Of a stretch of 64,000 nt of DNA, positions 8,936 through 17,558 are shown one piece after another (position 1 is the first letter of the stretch; each line of letters begins with the position of its first letter). Below the pieces are notes generated by a model. It worked only from the letters and a program-made list of their open reading frames with translations, searched no databases and was not told the origin of the DNA. The stretch covers positions 1-64,000 of the forward strand of contig JACKPW010000021.1 in NCBI GenBank assembly GCA_024233215.1, written 5' to 3'. Origin of the DNA: Verrucomicrobiales bacterium (lineage in GTDB: Bacteria; Verrucomicrobiota; Verrucomicrobiia; Limisphaerales; J093). The position numbers and the translations under genes are program-made.

Positions 8936-9904
8936 CTATTTCTGCTCGATGCGATAGAACCGCGTGCCCGTGGCAGGCGTCGGGTCGACCCACGACGTGC
9001 TGGTACCTTGTGAGACGGCGCTGCCAACCTCAATCCACCCGGATCCCACGATGTCCGGAGACGCCCACACGCGATACTCCGCCCCCTGGTAGCTTGACCA
9101 GGTGAGTTCGATGAATCCGTCCTCGTCCCGTGTGGTATCGGTGATCCTGAAAGGTCGCTCGAACCCCGAGTATCGGACGCCCGCCTGGGAGAAGTTGTAG
9201 AAGGCCAGCCGCCCATCCTGGAATCGCCCGGTCACATCGAGTTCCAACACGCCATCCACCTGGACCTTCAGTGACGTCTGGCTGAACTCGAACGTAAACA
9301 GGTAGTCGCGATTCCGCTCCCATCCGGTGTCCCCCAGGGTCGCGGCCCGGGCCAGTTCCTCCAACCCGCTCTGCAAATCGGAGATCGGGTCGTCGAAATT
9401 CACATGCCCCCAGAGTTCATCCGCCGTGGGAATCCCGAACACCCGCGAAACCGCCAGACCCCGCGGAGCCAGGCTGCCCGGAGTGGTGGAGGGCGCTCCG
9501 AAATTGTACGATTGGGTGCCCCGTTTCCAGTCAATCAGCAGATACTCCGCCTCCGGATTCGTGGTGTCGCCAGGTTGAAACCCGATGGCGAACCCGACGT
9601 AGTCATCGTCGCTGCCACCGGTCACCCGGATCCTCCCCTCGGAGGTGTTCTGGAATGCCTGGAAGTCGCTGTAGAAGAATGTGGGCTGCCCGTTGATGGT
9701 CTGGACCACTTCCTCATTCCCCTCGGCGACCGTCCACGAACCATCCCCAAAACCGGACACGGCCGGGTAATCCTCGGCGATCCAGGTGCTGAGATCGACC
9801 GGAACCAGGTTGCCTTGGGCGTTCAGCAGGGCGATTGGTGCAAGCAACAGCAGGGGCCGGACCAGGACCGGCGTGGAAATTGGGGTGATTCGGAAGTGCT
9901 TCAT
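8936..9904 (-). CDS. Secreted protein with a thrombospondin C-terminal-like domain
   Basis: I chose the ATG at 9904 (MKHFRITPIS) because it gives a clean signal peptide (about 1-29). The longest frame would read back through intergenic repeats. Residues about 55-245 resemble the thrombospondin C-terminal (lectin-like) domain: SWTVAEGNEEVVQTING, then SDDDYVGFAIGFQ (98-110) and YLLIDWKRGTQSY (121-133), which match the pattern W-V-G-EIVQT-N ... DDDYAGFVFGYQ ... MWKQ-QTY. In the animal family the acidic residues help bind calcium. The last 60 residues (ELTWSSYQGAEYRVWASPD ... FYRIEQK) are an Ig-like module also seen in the lipoprotein at 12883-15258. The role is unknown; extracellular adhesion or glycan binding is a guess. 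The gene is monocistronic. Confidence 0.72.
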   Translation of the reverse strand: MKHFRITPISTPVLVRPLLLLAPIALLNAQGNLVPVDLSTWIAEDYPAVSGFGDGSWTVAEGNEEVVQTINGQPTFFYSDFQAFQNTSEGRIRVTGGSDDDYVGFAIGFQPGDTTNPEAEYLLIDWKRGTQSYNFGAPSTTPGSLAPRGLAVSRVFGIPTADELWGHVNFDDPISDLQSGLEELARAATLGDTGWERNRDYLFTFEFSQTSLKVQVDGVLELDVTGRFQDGRLAFYNFSQAGVRYSGFERPFRITDTTRDEDGFIELTWSSYQGAEYRVWASPDIVGSGWIEVGSAVSQGTSTSWVDPTPATGTRFYRIEQK

Positions 9905-10230
9905 TTCGGATCCGTTTGGGTTTCGGTTCGACGCCAAGGTAGCGGCGCCGGCCGGCTTTCGCAAACCGGCATCCCGGTTCCTGAGCCGGATCCATGCGGT
10001 TCCACCACGAATGGACACGAAGCAACACCCATGGAGAGACCCCTTTTGCGAATGCGCATGCAATGGGACCAGGAACCCTCGTCGGAGGGACGAGTTCCAC
10101 GAGTCCCTGGAATCAAGTCAGGGCCCGTGGAACTTAGCCCTCCGTTGGCGGTTGACGGTTCATGGAAAGAACTGCTGTTCCGGATTCCCGCCCCCTTCCC
10201 TCCTGCCGGGGCAGGGGCTACACTGGCGCC
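9905..10230. repeat. Intergenic region with dispersed repeats (family A copy 2 and a CCACGAAT element)
   Basis: These 326 bp between divergent genes hold no credible coding sequence. Bases 10002-10021 carry CCACCACGAATGGACACGAA, a short motif repeated at 27023-27042 and 28530-28545. Bases 10043-10165 are an inverted copy of the repeat at 14-153, with the same CCATGAACCGTCAACCGCCA end (read on the minus strand), GACTTGATT loop and GCATGCGCATTCGC tail. Promoters for trpB and for the secreted protein gene must lie here, but I cannot identify them with confidence. Confidence 0.75.
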
Positions 10231-11448
10231 ATGACAGTGGCGACCGCCAAAGAGCTGCCTGATGATCACGGACGGTTCGGTCCCTACGGGGGCCGGTACG
10301 TGCCGGAAACGCTGATGCACCCCTTGCTGGAGCTGGAACATGAGTATTTCCGGGCCCAACAGGACGGGGACTTTCAGCGCGAACTGCAGTACTACCTGCG
10401 GGAGTTCTGCGGCCGCCCAACCCCCCTCTACCTCGCCGAACGCCTCACCCGCGAACTCGGCGGGCCGCGCATCTACCTGAAACGCGAGGACCTGCTCCAC
10501 ACGGGGGCCCACAAGATCAACAACGCCATCGGACAGATCCTCCTGGCCCGGCGCATGGGGAAAACCCGGATCATCGCGGAAACCGGCGCCGGGCAGCACG
10601 GCGTCGCCACCGCCACCGTCGCCGCCATGTTCGGCCTGAAATGCGTGATCTACATGGGGGCGGTGGATTGTGAACGTCAGGCACTCAACGTCTACCGCAT
10701 GCAGATGCTCGGCGCCGAGGTCGTGCCCGTCCAGGCCGGCCAGAGGACGCTCAAGGAAGCCGTGAACGAGGCCATGCGCGACTGGGTCACGAACGTGCGC
10801 TCCACCCACTACATCCTCGGCACGGCCTACGGGGCGCATCCTTATCCCGTCATGGTCCGGAATTTCCAGCGTGTGATCGGCGACGAGGCCCGGCGACAGA
10901 TCCTGGAAAAGGAGAAACGGTTGCCGGACCTCCTGATCGCCTGCGTCGGCGGCGGGTCGAATGCCATCGGGCTCTTCTATCCGTTCATCGGGGATGAATC
11001 CGTCCGGATGCTCGGCGTGGAAGCCGGCGGTGAGGGGATCGTGCCGGAGCGCCACGCCGCACGGTTTCAAGGGGGATCACTCGGCGTGCTCCAGGGAACG
11101 CGGTCGTACGTCCTGCAGGATGAACACGGCCAGATCCAGCTCACCCACAGTGTCAGCGCAGGACTCGACTACGCCGCCGTGGGACCGGAACACGCCTGGC
11201 TCCGCGATGCCGGACGGGCGGAGTATTCCTATGCCACGGACGACCAGGCGCTGGACGCCTTCACGAAACTGGCCCGTCTGGAAGGCATCATTCCGGCATT
11301 GGAAAGCGCCCATGCCATCGCCGCCGTGATCGAGCGCGCTCCGGCAATGGCGAAAGACCGGATCGTGATCGTCAACCTCTCCGGTCGGGGGGACAAGGAT
11401 GTGGCCCAGGCCGCGGACAAGCTGGGTCTGAGAACTCCCGGGAACTGA
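10231..11448 (+). CDS. trpB: Tryptophan synthase beta subunit
   Basis: This PLP enzyme condenses indole with L-serine to give tryptophan. From the ATG at 10231 the protein is 405 residues, normal for TrpB; the longest frame adds 23 residues derived from upstream repeat sequence. The N-terminus [15 protein letters not shown] is diagnostic. The PLP lysine is K95 in HTGAHKINN, the catalytic glutamate and serine-binding loop is [10 protein letters not shown] (117-126), and the phosphate-binding GGGSN is at 240-244. It is the classical TrpB1 type that works with TrpA, yet no trpA or other trp gene is adjacent, and the gene stands alone between unrelated genes. Confidence 0.97.
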   Translation: MTVATAKELPDDHGRFGPYGGRYVPETLMHPLLELEHEYFRAQQDGDFQRELQYYLREFCGRPTPLYLAERLTRELGGPRIYLKREDLLHTGAHKINNAIGQILLARRMGKTRIIAETGAGQHGVATATVAAMFGLKCVIYMGAVDCERQALNVYRMQMLGAEVVPVQAGQRTLKEAVNEAMRDWVTNVRSTHYILGTAYGAHPYPVMVRNFQRVIGDEARRQILEKEKRLPDLLIACVGGGSNAIGLFYPFIGDESVRMLGVEAGGEGIVPERHAARFQGGSLGVLQGTRSYVLQDEHGQIQLTHSVSAGLDYAAVGPEHAWLRDAGRAEYSYATDDQALDAFTKLARLEGIIPALESAHAIAAVIERAPAMAKDRIVIVNLSGRGDKDVAQAADKLGLRTPGN

Positions 11449-11602
11449 GTCGTCACGGTTCAGTGGCAGTCGCCTTCTCCCGCCCGTCCCGGTGTGCGGG
11501 AAAGCGGCGATTAAGATCGTCGCCCTCCACAACGCTTTGCGATTGTGTCGAAGCTCACGGGCGGCGATAAACCGCGTCTTTGCGGCCACCCGGCCACCCA
11601 AC

Positions 11603-12724
11603 ATGCGCTTTCTCATGCTCAACTGGCGCGACCCGAAGAACCCGCAGGCCGGTGGGGCCGAGCGGGTGACGGAGGGGTATTTGCGCGCCCTGCACGAGCG
11701 CGGCCATGAGGTCTCGTGGTTTGCCTACGCCTTCGACGGCGGGGCACCGGAGGAAGATCTCGACGGTCTGCACGTGGTCCGGGCAGGCAGACAGCTCGGC
11801 GCCATCGCCGCGGCCCGGCGCTGGTGCCGGCGCCAACCCCGGTTCGATTTGATCATCGACCAGCACCACGGGCTGCCGTGGTTCGCGCCGTGGTGGAGCG
11901 GCACCAATGTCGTCGCCTACATCCACGAGGTCCTCGGTCCCATCTGGCGGTCCTTCTACCGTGGGTTCACGGCGCGATTCGGCCAGTGGCAGGAACGGCG
12001 GGTCATTCACCTCTACCGGAAGACCCGGTTCTGGACCGCCGCAAAATCCACCCGGGACATGCTCGTGGCGCTTGGGGTTCGTCGGATTCAGCTCATCCCC
12101 TACGGTGTCCACACCCGGGCACTGCCCACGCTGGACGCCAAGCCGTTGAACACGCCGTTGCGGCTCGCCGTGGTCTCCCGGCTTCAGCCGAACAAGCGCA
12201 TCGGGCACGCCATCCGCGCCTGTCGGGTGCTCCTGGATCGCGGCCTGGAGGTGCGACTGCAGGTGGTCGGGGGTGGCGACGACGAGCCCGTGTTGCGTGA
12301 GCTGACCCACTCGCTTCGTCTGGAGGGACAGGTGCACTTCACCGGGCCGCTGCCGGAGGGGGACAAGGACCGCGTGCTGCGCGATTCCCATCTCCTGCTA
12401 CACACGTCGCTGCGCGAAGGGTGGGGACTGAACGTCATCGAGGCCAATGCCATGGGCACTCCGACCGTCGTCTATCCGGCGCCCGGGCTGACGGAGTCCA
12501 CGCTGCACGACGAGACCGGCCTGGTGAGTCGCGAGGAGACGCCGGCGTCGCTGGCGGATTCCATCCTGGAACTGGCGCGGGACCAGGCCCGCTATGACCG
12601 GTTTCGGCAGGCCGCGTGGAAGCGCGCCGGCACGTATCATTGGGACGCCGTGCTGCCGATGGCCTGCGACTGGCTGGAGAGCGTGGCTCAAGGTCGAGCC
12701 AAGGACCCGGCCCCTTCCCCGTAG
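11603..12724 (+). CDS. GT4-family glycosyltransferase
   Basis: The ATG at 11603 (MRFLMLNWRDPKNPQAGGAE) gives a 373-residue GT-B enzyme; the open frame upstream lacks family character. The N-terminal acceptor domain starts with the typical sequence (L-W-x-D-x-x-P-x-x-GGAE) and contains HGLP and YIHEVLGPIW. The C-terminal nucleotide-sugar domain has RLQPNKRIGHAI, then VVGGGDDEPVLREL, FTGPLPEGDK and the retaining-GT EX7E-like segment SLREGWGLNVIEANAMGTPTV. Family members make polysaccharides or glycolipids; the substrate cannot be deduced. The TAG stop lies inside a REP-like palindrome (12719-12745). Confidence 0.9.
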   Translation: MRFLMLNWRDPKNPQAGGAERVTEGYLRALHERGHEVSWFAYAFDGGAPEEDLDGLHVVRAGRQLGAIAAARRWCRRQPRFDLIIDQHHGLPWFAPWWSGTNVVAYIHEVLGPIWRSFYRGFTARFGQWQERRVIHLYRKTRFWTAAKSTRDMLVALGVRRIQLIPYGVHTRALPTLDAKPLNTPLRLAVVSRLQPNKRIGHAIRACRVLLDRGLEVRLQVVGGGDDEPVLRELTHSLRLEGQVHFTGPLPEGDKDRVLRDSHLLLHTSLREGWGLNVIEANAMGTPTVVYPAPGLTESTLHDETGLVSREETPASLADSILELARDQARYDRFRQAAWKRAGTYHWDAVLPMACDWLESVAQGRAKDPAPSP

Positions 12725-12745
12725 CGGCGAACCGGCGTTCGCCGG
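12719..12745 (+). repeat. REP-like palindrome, family B copy 1
   Basis: The sequence CGTAGCGGCGAACCGGCGTT, continuing CGCCGG, recurs at 15392-15418 and 24943-24967, with inverted partners at 15449-15473 and 24998-25022. This copy overlaps the stop codon of the glycosyltransferase gene. No inverted partner is obvious close by. Confidence 0.65.
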
Positions 12746-12799
12746 GGGGAGATCGTAGCGACGGCAGGCTTCCTGGTCACTTCACACGCCGCCGCCAAA

Positions 12800-12826
12800 G
12801 CGGTGAAGGCTGACGCTTTTCACCGC
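12800..12826. repeat. Intergenic inverted repeat
   Basis: GCGGTGAA (12800-12807) and TTCACCGC (12819-12826) form a perfect 8-bp stem with an 11-base loop, between the convergent glycosyltransferase and lipoprotein genes. No T-tract follows on either strand, so a role as a rho-independent terminator is uncertain. It may be part of another repeat family. Confidence 0.4.
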
Positions 12827-12882
12827 ACTCCAAAACCTCGCGGAGCGTCGTGGACCGACGGGGCCGCCATTACCCTCGCGCC

Positions 12883-15258
12883 TCACGGCTCCACTTGGCG
12901 GGCGCGATAGAACCAGTCGGTGCCCGGTGGCGCGGTCTCGTGGTAGATCTCGAACTCACCACGGTCGCACGGGTCACGTCCGACCTCCTGCCAGGTCTCC
13001 AAGTCCTCGCTCCCTTCGACCACCACCTCGTGGCCGTAGGGCGCTTCCACCGTGATCAGCATCGCACCATCAGGCAGGCGGTAGGTCAGCTCCGGGATTA
13101 CCCGCGGTTCGGTCACGTGCGGAGGCATTACCCCTGAGCGCCACACCTCGCCCTTGCTCGTGATGAGGTGGAACCGGCCCTTGGCGAACAGCAGGTCGGA
13201 AGGGAAAGCGCTGGTCTGAATCTCTACCAAGTTCGTCCAAGTCAGCCCGTCGGCTGAGCCATACATCTGGGTGAGGTTCCTCGAATTGTCCCACGACCCT
13301 CCCAAGAACGTGCCGTTGGCGTAGGCCCAAGTGCGCGGCAACGGGCTCGCGACGCTGGACCATGTTACCCCATCCTCGGAGAAGTACACCCGATTGTCGC
13401 CCCGATTCGCAAGGAACTGACCCTTCCCGTACAGCAGACCGTTCAAGACCGGGCTTTTCGGGTCCGGGACCAACCGGATCCCGACCGCCCAGTCCTGACC
13501 ATCTGCCGAACTGGAAACACTGTATTCATCAAGGAAGACCATTTCACCCCTCGCATAGACTGCTGACCACACGGGCCCACCGGTATACTCAATCCGAAGG
13601 GTCTCCAGTGGAAGTGGCGTTACCTGCCAGTCCTGGCCGTCAACAGAACTCACGAACCAGAACTGAGACGGCCAATCCGGATTCCCGGGGTCCGATCCCA
13701 AAGCTGCGAACCGACCCTGCCCGAAGGTGATCTCACCGACCTCCAAGGGCACGGGAGTCGCGTTCTGGTGCTGGGTCCACTCCTGTCCGTTGCTGCTACT
13801 CATGGGCATCCCGGACGCCCAGCTTACGAATCGGCCAGCGCCGAAGGCCAGCGCCTCGTGCGCGGCCCCGGAGTGCGAATACAGCCAAGTTCGACCATCT
13901 TCTGAGTACCAGGCACTCCCGCTGGTGTCGTTCTTCTTGCCCGCAGCGACCAACACCCCGCTCCCGTAGGCCAGCTTCCAGTCGAGGGTCTGGCCTTCCT
14001 GCAGAAATGTGTCCGCCAAGGTCCATTGCTCCAGTGGACCCGGTGGCGGCTCTGGGGCCGCCGGGTATACCCGGTAGAAACGGTGCGGCAGTCCTACCGC
14101 CGCCTCGTCATATACCTCGAATTCCCCCCGGTCGCACGGGTCGGTCGCGATCTGCTCCCAGTCCACCATGTCCGCGCTCGCCTCCACCACCACCGGTTGC
14201 CCGTAGGGACCCTCCACCGTCAGGAGCATCGCGCCGTCCGGCAGCCGGAAGCTGTCCTTCAGGCGGAATCGGATTTCCTCAACGGAAGGTGCGATCACTT
14301 CCGACAAGGCGAAGGTGCCGTCCCGTGCCACCGCCGCAAATCGGCCATCCGCAAACACCACGTCCTCAAACTCACTGCTCGTGTCCAGCTTCGTCACCGC
14401 CCAGTTCACTCCGTCACTCGAGGTGTACAACGTCCCATCCGCTCCCCCTCCGGCAAATAGACCGTTACCGTAGCATAGCCCTCGACGGGGAGCCTCATTA
14501 TGCGGATATACTTGCCTCGTCCACGTCATGCCATCCACCGAACTTAGCACCACCTCGCTGTCCGGGACCCCTCCACCTTCTCCAGCTGCGATAAACAAGC
14601 CATCCCCGAAGGCCATCGACCTGATGAAGTGGGTGACGCCGGGGCCTTCGACGTATGTGGGAGGCCAATCGGTGAGGTTCAGAGAGGTTCTTAGTGAGTT
14701 CAGCTGCGCCAGCGCGACGAATCTCCCCTTGCCAAAGGCCACCGCATAGAGGGTCTCATTAAAATCACAAGCGAGCTTCTCCCACTCGTTCCCCAATTCC
14801 GACGTTGCGAAGTATCCGCCCCCGCCGGTCACAAACCGGCCTCGTCCATAGGCCAACGCCAACGACGGGTACGTGACGTAGTCGAAAGAGGAAAGCCAGA
14901 AGACTCCATCCTCCGAGTAGGAAGCGCGCGGCGGCAAATCACTGCTCAAACCCACAAATCGGCCGTTACCGAAAGCAACATCGAAGTTGCCGAAGGGAGA
15001 CACCTTGTCCCACGTTCCAGACCCGTCCCAGAGGTAATTGCCATGGTTTGACAGGGCACCCACCACGGCAACCAGTTTCCCGTTCCCGTACGCCAGCCTC
15101 CAGTCGACATCCGCAGCGGTTCCCACCCGTTCGGGCTGAACGGCCCATTGCAGTCCATCGGCGGCCTGGGTGTTCAACGCGACGCAACCGGCCAGCAACA
15201 CCGCCGCGGCAAGCGCAATGGGTCCGGCGGTCGCGCGACTGGGCAGAACCGTTCTCAT
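12883..15258 (-). CDS. Large lipoprotein with two duplicated beta-repeat halves
   Basis: This 791-residue protein has a lipoprotein signal with lipobox LAGC (Cys25). The mature part is built of short beta repeats of the form YGxGxFVAxG...S-DG-xWT (for example LAYGNGKLVAVVG, VAFGKGRFVALAQ, LCYGNGLFAGGG), suggesting one or two beta-propellers. The protein is an internal duplication. Residues about 35-398 and 415-791 each consist of a series of these repeats followed by a conserved Ig-like module (LPDGAMLLTVEGPYGQ...; 339-398 and 728-791) containing the shared segment DPCDRGEFE. A Pro-rich linker joins the halves. Lipidation and export suggest an envelope or surface location. The function is unknown. 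Stand-alone gene, convergent with the glycosyltransferase. Confidence 0.85.
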   Translation of the reverse strand: MRTVLPSRATAGPIALAAAVLLAGCVALNTQAADGLQWAVQPERVGTAADVDWRLAYGNGKLVAVVGALSNHGNYLWDGSGTWDKVSPFGNFDVAFGNGRFVGLSSDLPPRASYSEDGVFWLSSFDYVTYPSLALAYGRGRFVTGGGGYFATSELGNEWEKLACDFNETLYAVAFGKGRFVALAQLNSLRTSLNLTDWPPTYVEGPGVTHFIRSMAFGDGLFIAAGEGGGVPDSEVVLSSVDGMTWTRQVYPHNEAPRRGLCYGNGLFAGGGADGTLYTSSDGVNWAVTKLDTSSEFEDVVFADGRFAAVARDGTFALSEVIAPSVEEIRFRLKDSFRLPDGAMLLTVEGPYGQPVVVEASADMVDWEQIATDPCDRGEFEVYDEAAVGLPHRFYRVYPAAPEPPPGPLEQWTLADTFLQEGQTLDWKLAYGSGVLVAAGKKNDTSGSAWYSEDGRTWLYSHSGAAHEALAFGAGRFVSWASGMPMSSSNGQEWTQHQNATPVPLEVGEITFGQGRFAALGSDPGNPDWPSQFWFVSSVDGQDWQVTPLPLETLRIEYTGGPVWSAVYARGEMVFLDEYSVSSSADGQDWAVGIRLVPDPKSPVLNGLLYGKGQFLANRGDNRVYFSEDGVTWSSVASPLPRTWAYANGTFLGGSWDNSRNLTQMYGSADGLTWTNLVEIQTSAFPSDLLFAKGRFHLITSKGEVWRSGVMPPHVTEPRVIPELTYRLPDGAMLITVEAPYGHEVVVEGSEDLETWQEVGRDPCDRGEFEIYHETAPPGTDWFYRARQVEP

Positions 15259-15279
15259 GTCACGAGGTCAGGAGTGGGT

Positions 15280-15480
15280 AGGGCGTGGCGTGGCGGGGTG
15301 TGGCGTGGCACGATGCAATGCCCGGCAAGGTAGCACCTCCCGTGCCGTCCGACGTTAACAATTCGCGGAAACCGGCAAGGACCCATCCCCCCCGTAGCGG
15401 CGAATTGGTATTCGCCGGGATGGCAACCGGCCTTGCAACCTGGCAGTTCGGCGGACGCCGGTTCGCTGCTACGGAGCAGG
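15280..15480. repeat. Intergenic region with GGCGTGGC runs and an inverted REP-like pair (family B)
   Basis: A low-complexity GGCGTGGC/GGTGTGGC run lies at about 15287-15312. The REP-like sequence CGTAGCGGCGAATTGGTATT (15392-15418) is followed 30 bp later by its imperfect inverted partner ending GGTTCGCTGCTACG (15449-15473), a structure that could fold into a long hairpin. No gene is seen between 15259 and 15518. Confidence 0.65.
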
Positions 15481-15518
15481 GAGATTTGCGCGGACTGACG
15501 TCCACGGCTACGGGGGGT

Positions 15519-16586
15519 TCACCGCTTGAACGGTTTCCAGAACTCGCCCTTGGTGGACATTCGCAACCGCTTGACCAGGCGGAGCTGCAGGGCTTCCTCC
15601 CGGGCCTCCCAGACATCCTCCGGCTCCGTGAGTCCCACGGGAAGACTGCCCCCGGCAATGCTCCGGTGCCCTCCCGCCAGGCTGCGATTCTCCACAACGT
15701 CGCGCAGGATCTCACCCGCCTGCACGTCCGTCTTGGCCGTCCGCAACGAAAGGTGCAGGCGACCCTTGTATCGCCCGGTGCAAAACGACCAGTTCACGTG
15801 ATCGTAGGTGAGGAGAAAATCCGCCATCTGGGAGATCAGGTCCGGGTTCTTCACGTCGCCCAGATGCGACACCACCAATCGCCGGTATTTCTCCGCCTCC
15901 CGGATGCAACGCCCGAGCGTGACGAAGAAACTCTTGGTGCGGGGCGGGTTTTGAATCCGGTGCAGGAGCTTCATGTCGCTTTCATGAAGCACCTTCAGGT
16001 AGGTCTTCACCACGTCGGCCCGGCCGGCGCGGTAGAGGTTCTGCGTGTCGGAAAGAATGCCGTAAGCCAGCGCGGTGGCCAGGCGCATGGGCATGTCCAC
16101 GTTCGCCATGATCAGGGCTTCCGCCAGGATGACGCAGGTGGCGCCACAACCGGTGTCGATGATCGAGAGATCCGCGACGGGCGGCACGGTGGATTCGTGC
16201 TGATCGATGACCAGCGTGGCCCGGCGCTTGCGCGGGAAGGGGTTGTTGCGGAAATCCGGCTGGGTATCCACCATCGCCACGTTCTGAAAGCGCTTCAGGT
16301 CGGTCTTGTGCAACCGTCGCACCGGAATGCGCAGCAGCTTCACCATCGCCTTGTTTTCCGTTCGCCCGATGATACCGCGATAGGCGATGCGCGATTCGAT
16401 GTCGAATTTCTGCTTTGCCAGGTATTGGAGCGCGTAGGCGGCCGCCAGTGCATCCGGATCCGGAAAATCGTGCGGCAGGATCAGCAGCGGTGAAAGGGAG
16501 GCCTTGTTGGTCTGGAGGTAGTCGAGCAGGCGTGCGGCGTGCTCACTACTGGGAGGCTGGGATTCGACTTCTTTCTCTTCAGGCAT
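15519..16586 (-). CDS. DHH-family phosphoesterase (NrnA-like) with a DQH variant motif
   Basis: The ATG at 16586 (MPEEKEVESQ) gives 355 residues; a longer 374-residue frame is possible. The N-terminal DHH domain shows the metal-binding set HDFPDPDAL (H39, D43, D45), D107 in AMVDTQP, D-Q-H at 128-130 where the family normally has D-H-H, and D180 in YGILSDTQNL. A C-terminal DHHA1-like region contains the Gly-rich AGGHRSIAGGSLP. Family members hydrolyse oligoribonucleotides (nanoRNase) or cyclic-dinucleotide breakdown products and pAp. Replacement of the first His of the DHH triad is unusual and could alter metal binding or substrate. No operon partner is evident. Confidence 0.85.
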   Translation of the reverse strand: MPEEKEVESQPPSSEHAARLLDYLQTNKASLSPLLILPHDFPDPDALAAAYALQYLAKQKFDIESRIAYRGIIGRTENKAMVKLLRIPVRRLHKTDLKRFQNVAMVDTQPDFRNNPFPRKRRATLVIDQHESTVPPVADLSIIDTGCGATCVILAEALIMANVDMPMRLATALAYGILSDTQNLYRAGRADVVKTYLKVLHESDMKLLHRIQNPPRTKSFFVTLGRCIREAEKYRRLVVSHLGDVKNPDLISQMADFLLTYDHVNWSFCTGRYKGRLHLSLRTAKTDVQAGEILRDVVENRSLAGGHRSIAGGSLPVGLTEPEDVWEAREEALQLRLVKRLRMSTKGEFWKPFKR

Positions 16587-16829
16587 TGCCGGAGGCAGGG
16601 GAGGATCAGGCCACCATTGCCAACCCCGCGCCCCGGACGGCACGCGGACAGGGCATGATTCCGCGCGGTCCAGTCATGGCACCGGCGCGGTCATAAACCC
16701 GGGTTGTTGGCAACGTCGCCCTCAAAGGCGCGAAAGTATGCACGAAAAGCGGAAGGGATCAACCACCTGAATTCACGTTGACGGAGAGCGCCGGGCTTCC
16801 CTGCAGCCGGCACGCCCACCCGCGGCAGC

Positions 16830-17537
16830 CTACCTGAAGAAGCCGCTTCGCTGTGGAGCCTTCGCGGGCGCCCAGATGCGGATGTTCGTCACCATGCCCG
16901 TGTCATCAAACGAACCGAAGCCCACGCGTCCATAATCGAAGTGCGTGTCCTGTGCCACCATGATCGGGTCGTTCAGGTCATCGAAGAACACCCGGATGGC
17001 GCCGTCCTGGAGCGTGCGCTCAATCCGGACGTGATGCCAGACGCCGAGCCCCCAGTTCACGCCCTGGGTGGTCTTCTGCGCAATCGCCACCCGCGGCTCG
17101 TCGTTCACGAGAAAGATGTTGTGCGCATGCGGATCGGCCGCCGTGGCCATGTGGACGTAATAGAAGTTCGACGGATCCTTGGCCCCGAAGAACACGCACA
17201 TGTCGCGATGCCCATACTCCTTGCCGGTTTGGATCAGATCCGCCTCCAACACGAAGTCCCCCAGTTCGAGGTCGCGGATCAGGGCGATGTTGAACGGTGA
17301 CCGGACGCGGCCCTCATACTTGCTCTGCTGGAAGAGTTCCAGTGCCCCGCGACCGTCCTGGGTCCCGAGGCGCCAGGCCGCCGGATCGCTGAACTCGAAG
17401 TTCTTCAGCGCCGCGGCATCAGCGAAGTCCTGCGAGTAAACCAACCGGTACCCGGCCGGAATCCGGGCGTCACCGGCCTGGACGGCCACCCACCCGCACC
17501 CCAGGGCGGCGAGCACACAAAGCAAGCGTTGTTTCAT
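16830..17537 (-). CDS. Secreted concanavalin A-like (laminin G/DUF1080-type fold) protein
   Basis: This 235-residue protein has a signal peptide (about 1-21, cut near VQAG). The mature part has the jelly-roll strand pattern of DUF1080/DUF1961-like proteins: LVYSQDFADAAALKNFEFSD near the N-terminus, GDFVLEADLIQTG, SNFYYVHMATAADPHAHNIF, WHHVRIERTLQDGAIRVFFD and a final GRVGFGSFDDTG. No catalytic motif is recognisable. It follows the PmoA-like gene on the same strand with a 21-bp gap, so the two are probably co-transcribed and may act on the same extracellular glycan or glycoside. The family assignment is by fold pattern only. Confidence 0.7.
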   Translation of the reverse strand: MKQRLLCVLAALGCGWVAVQAGDARIPAGYRLVYSQDFADAAALKNFEFSDPAAWRLGTQDGRGALELFQQSKYEGRVRSPFNIALIRDLELGDFVLEADLIQTGKEYGHRDMCVFFGAKDPSNFYYVHMATAADPHAHNIFLVNDEPRVAIAQKTTQGVNWGLGVWHHVRIERTLQDGAIRVFFDDLNDPIMVAQDTHFDYGRVGFGSFDDTGMVTNIRIWAPAKAPQRSGFFR

Positions 17538-17558
17538 GATCGTGCTTTCCTCGTGAAC

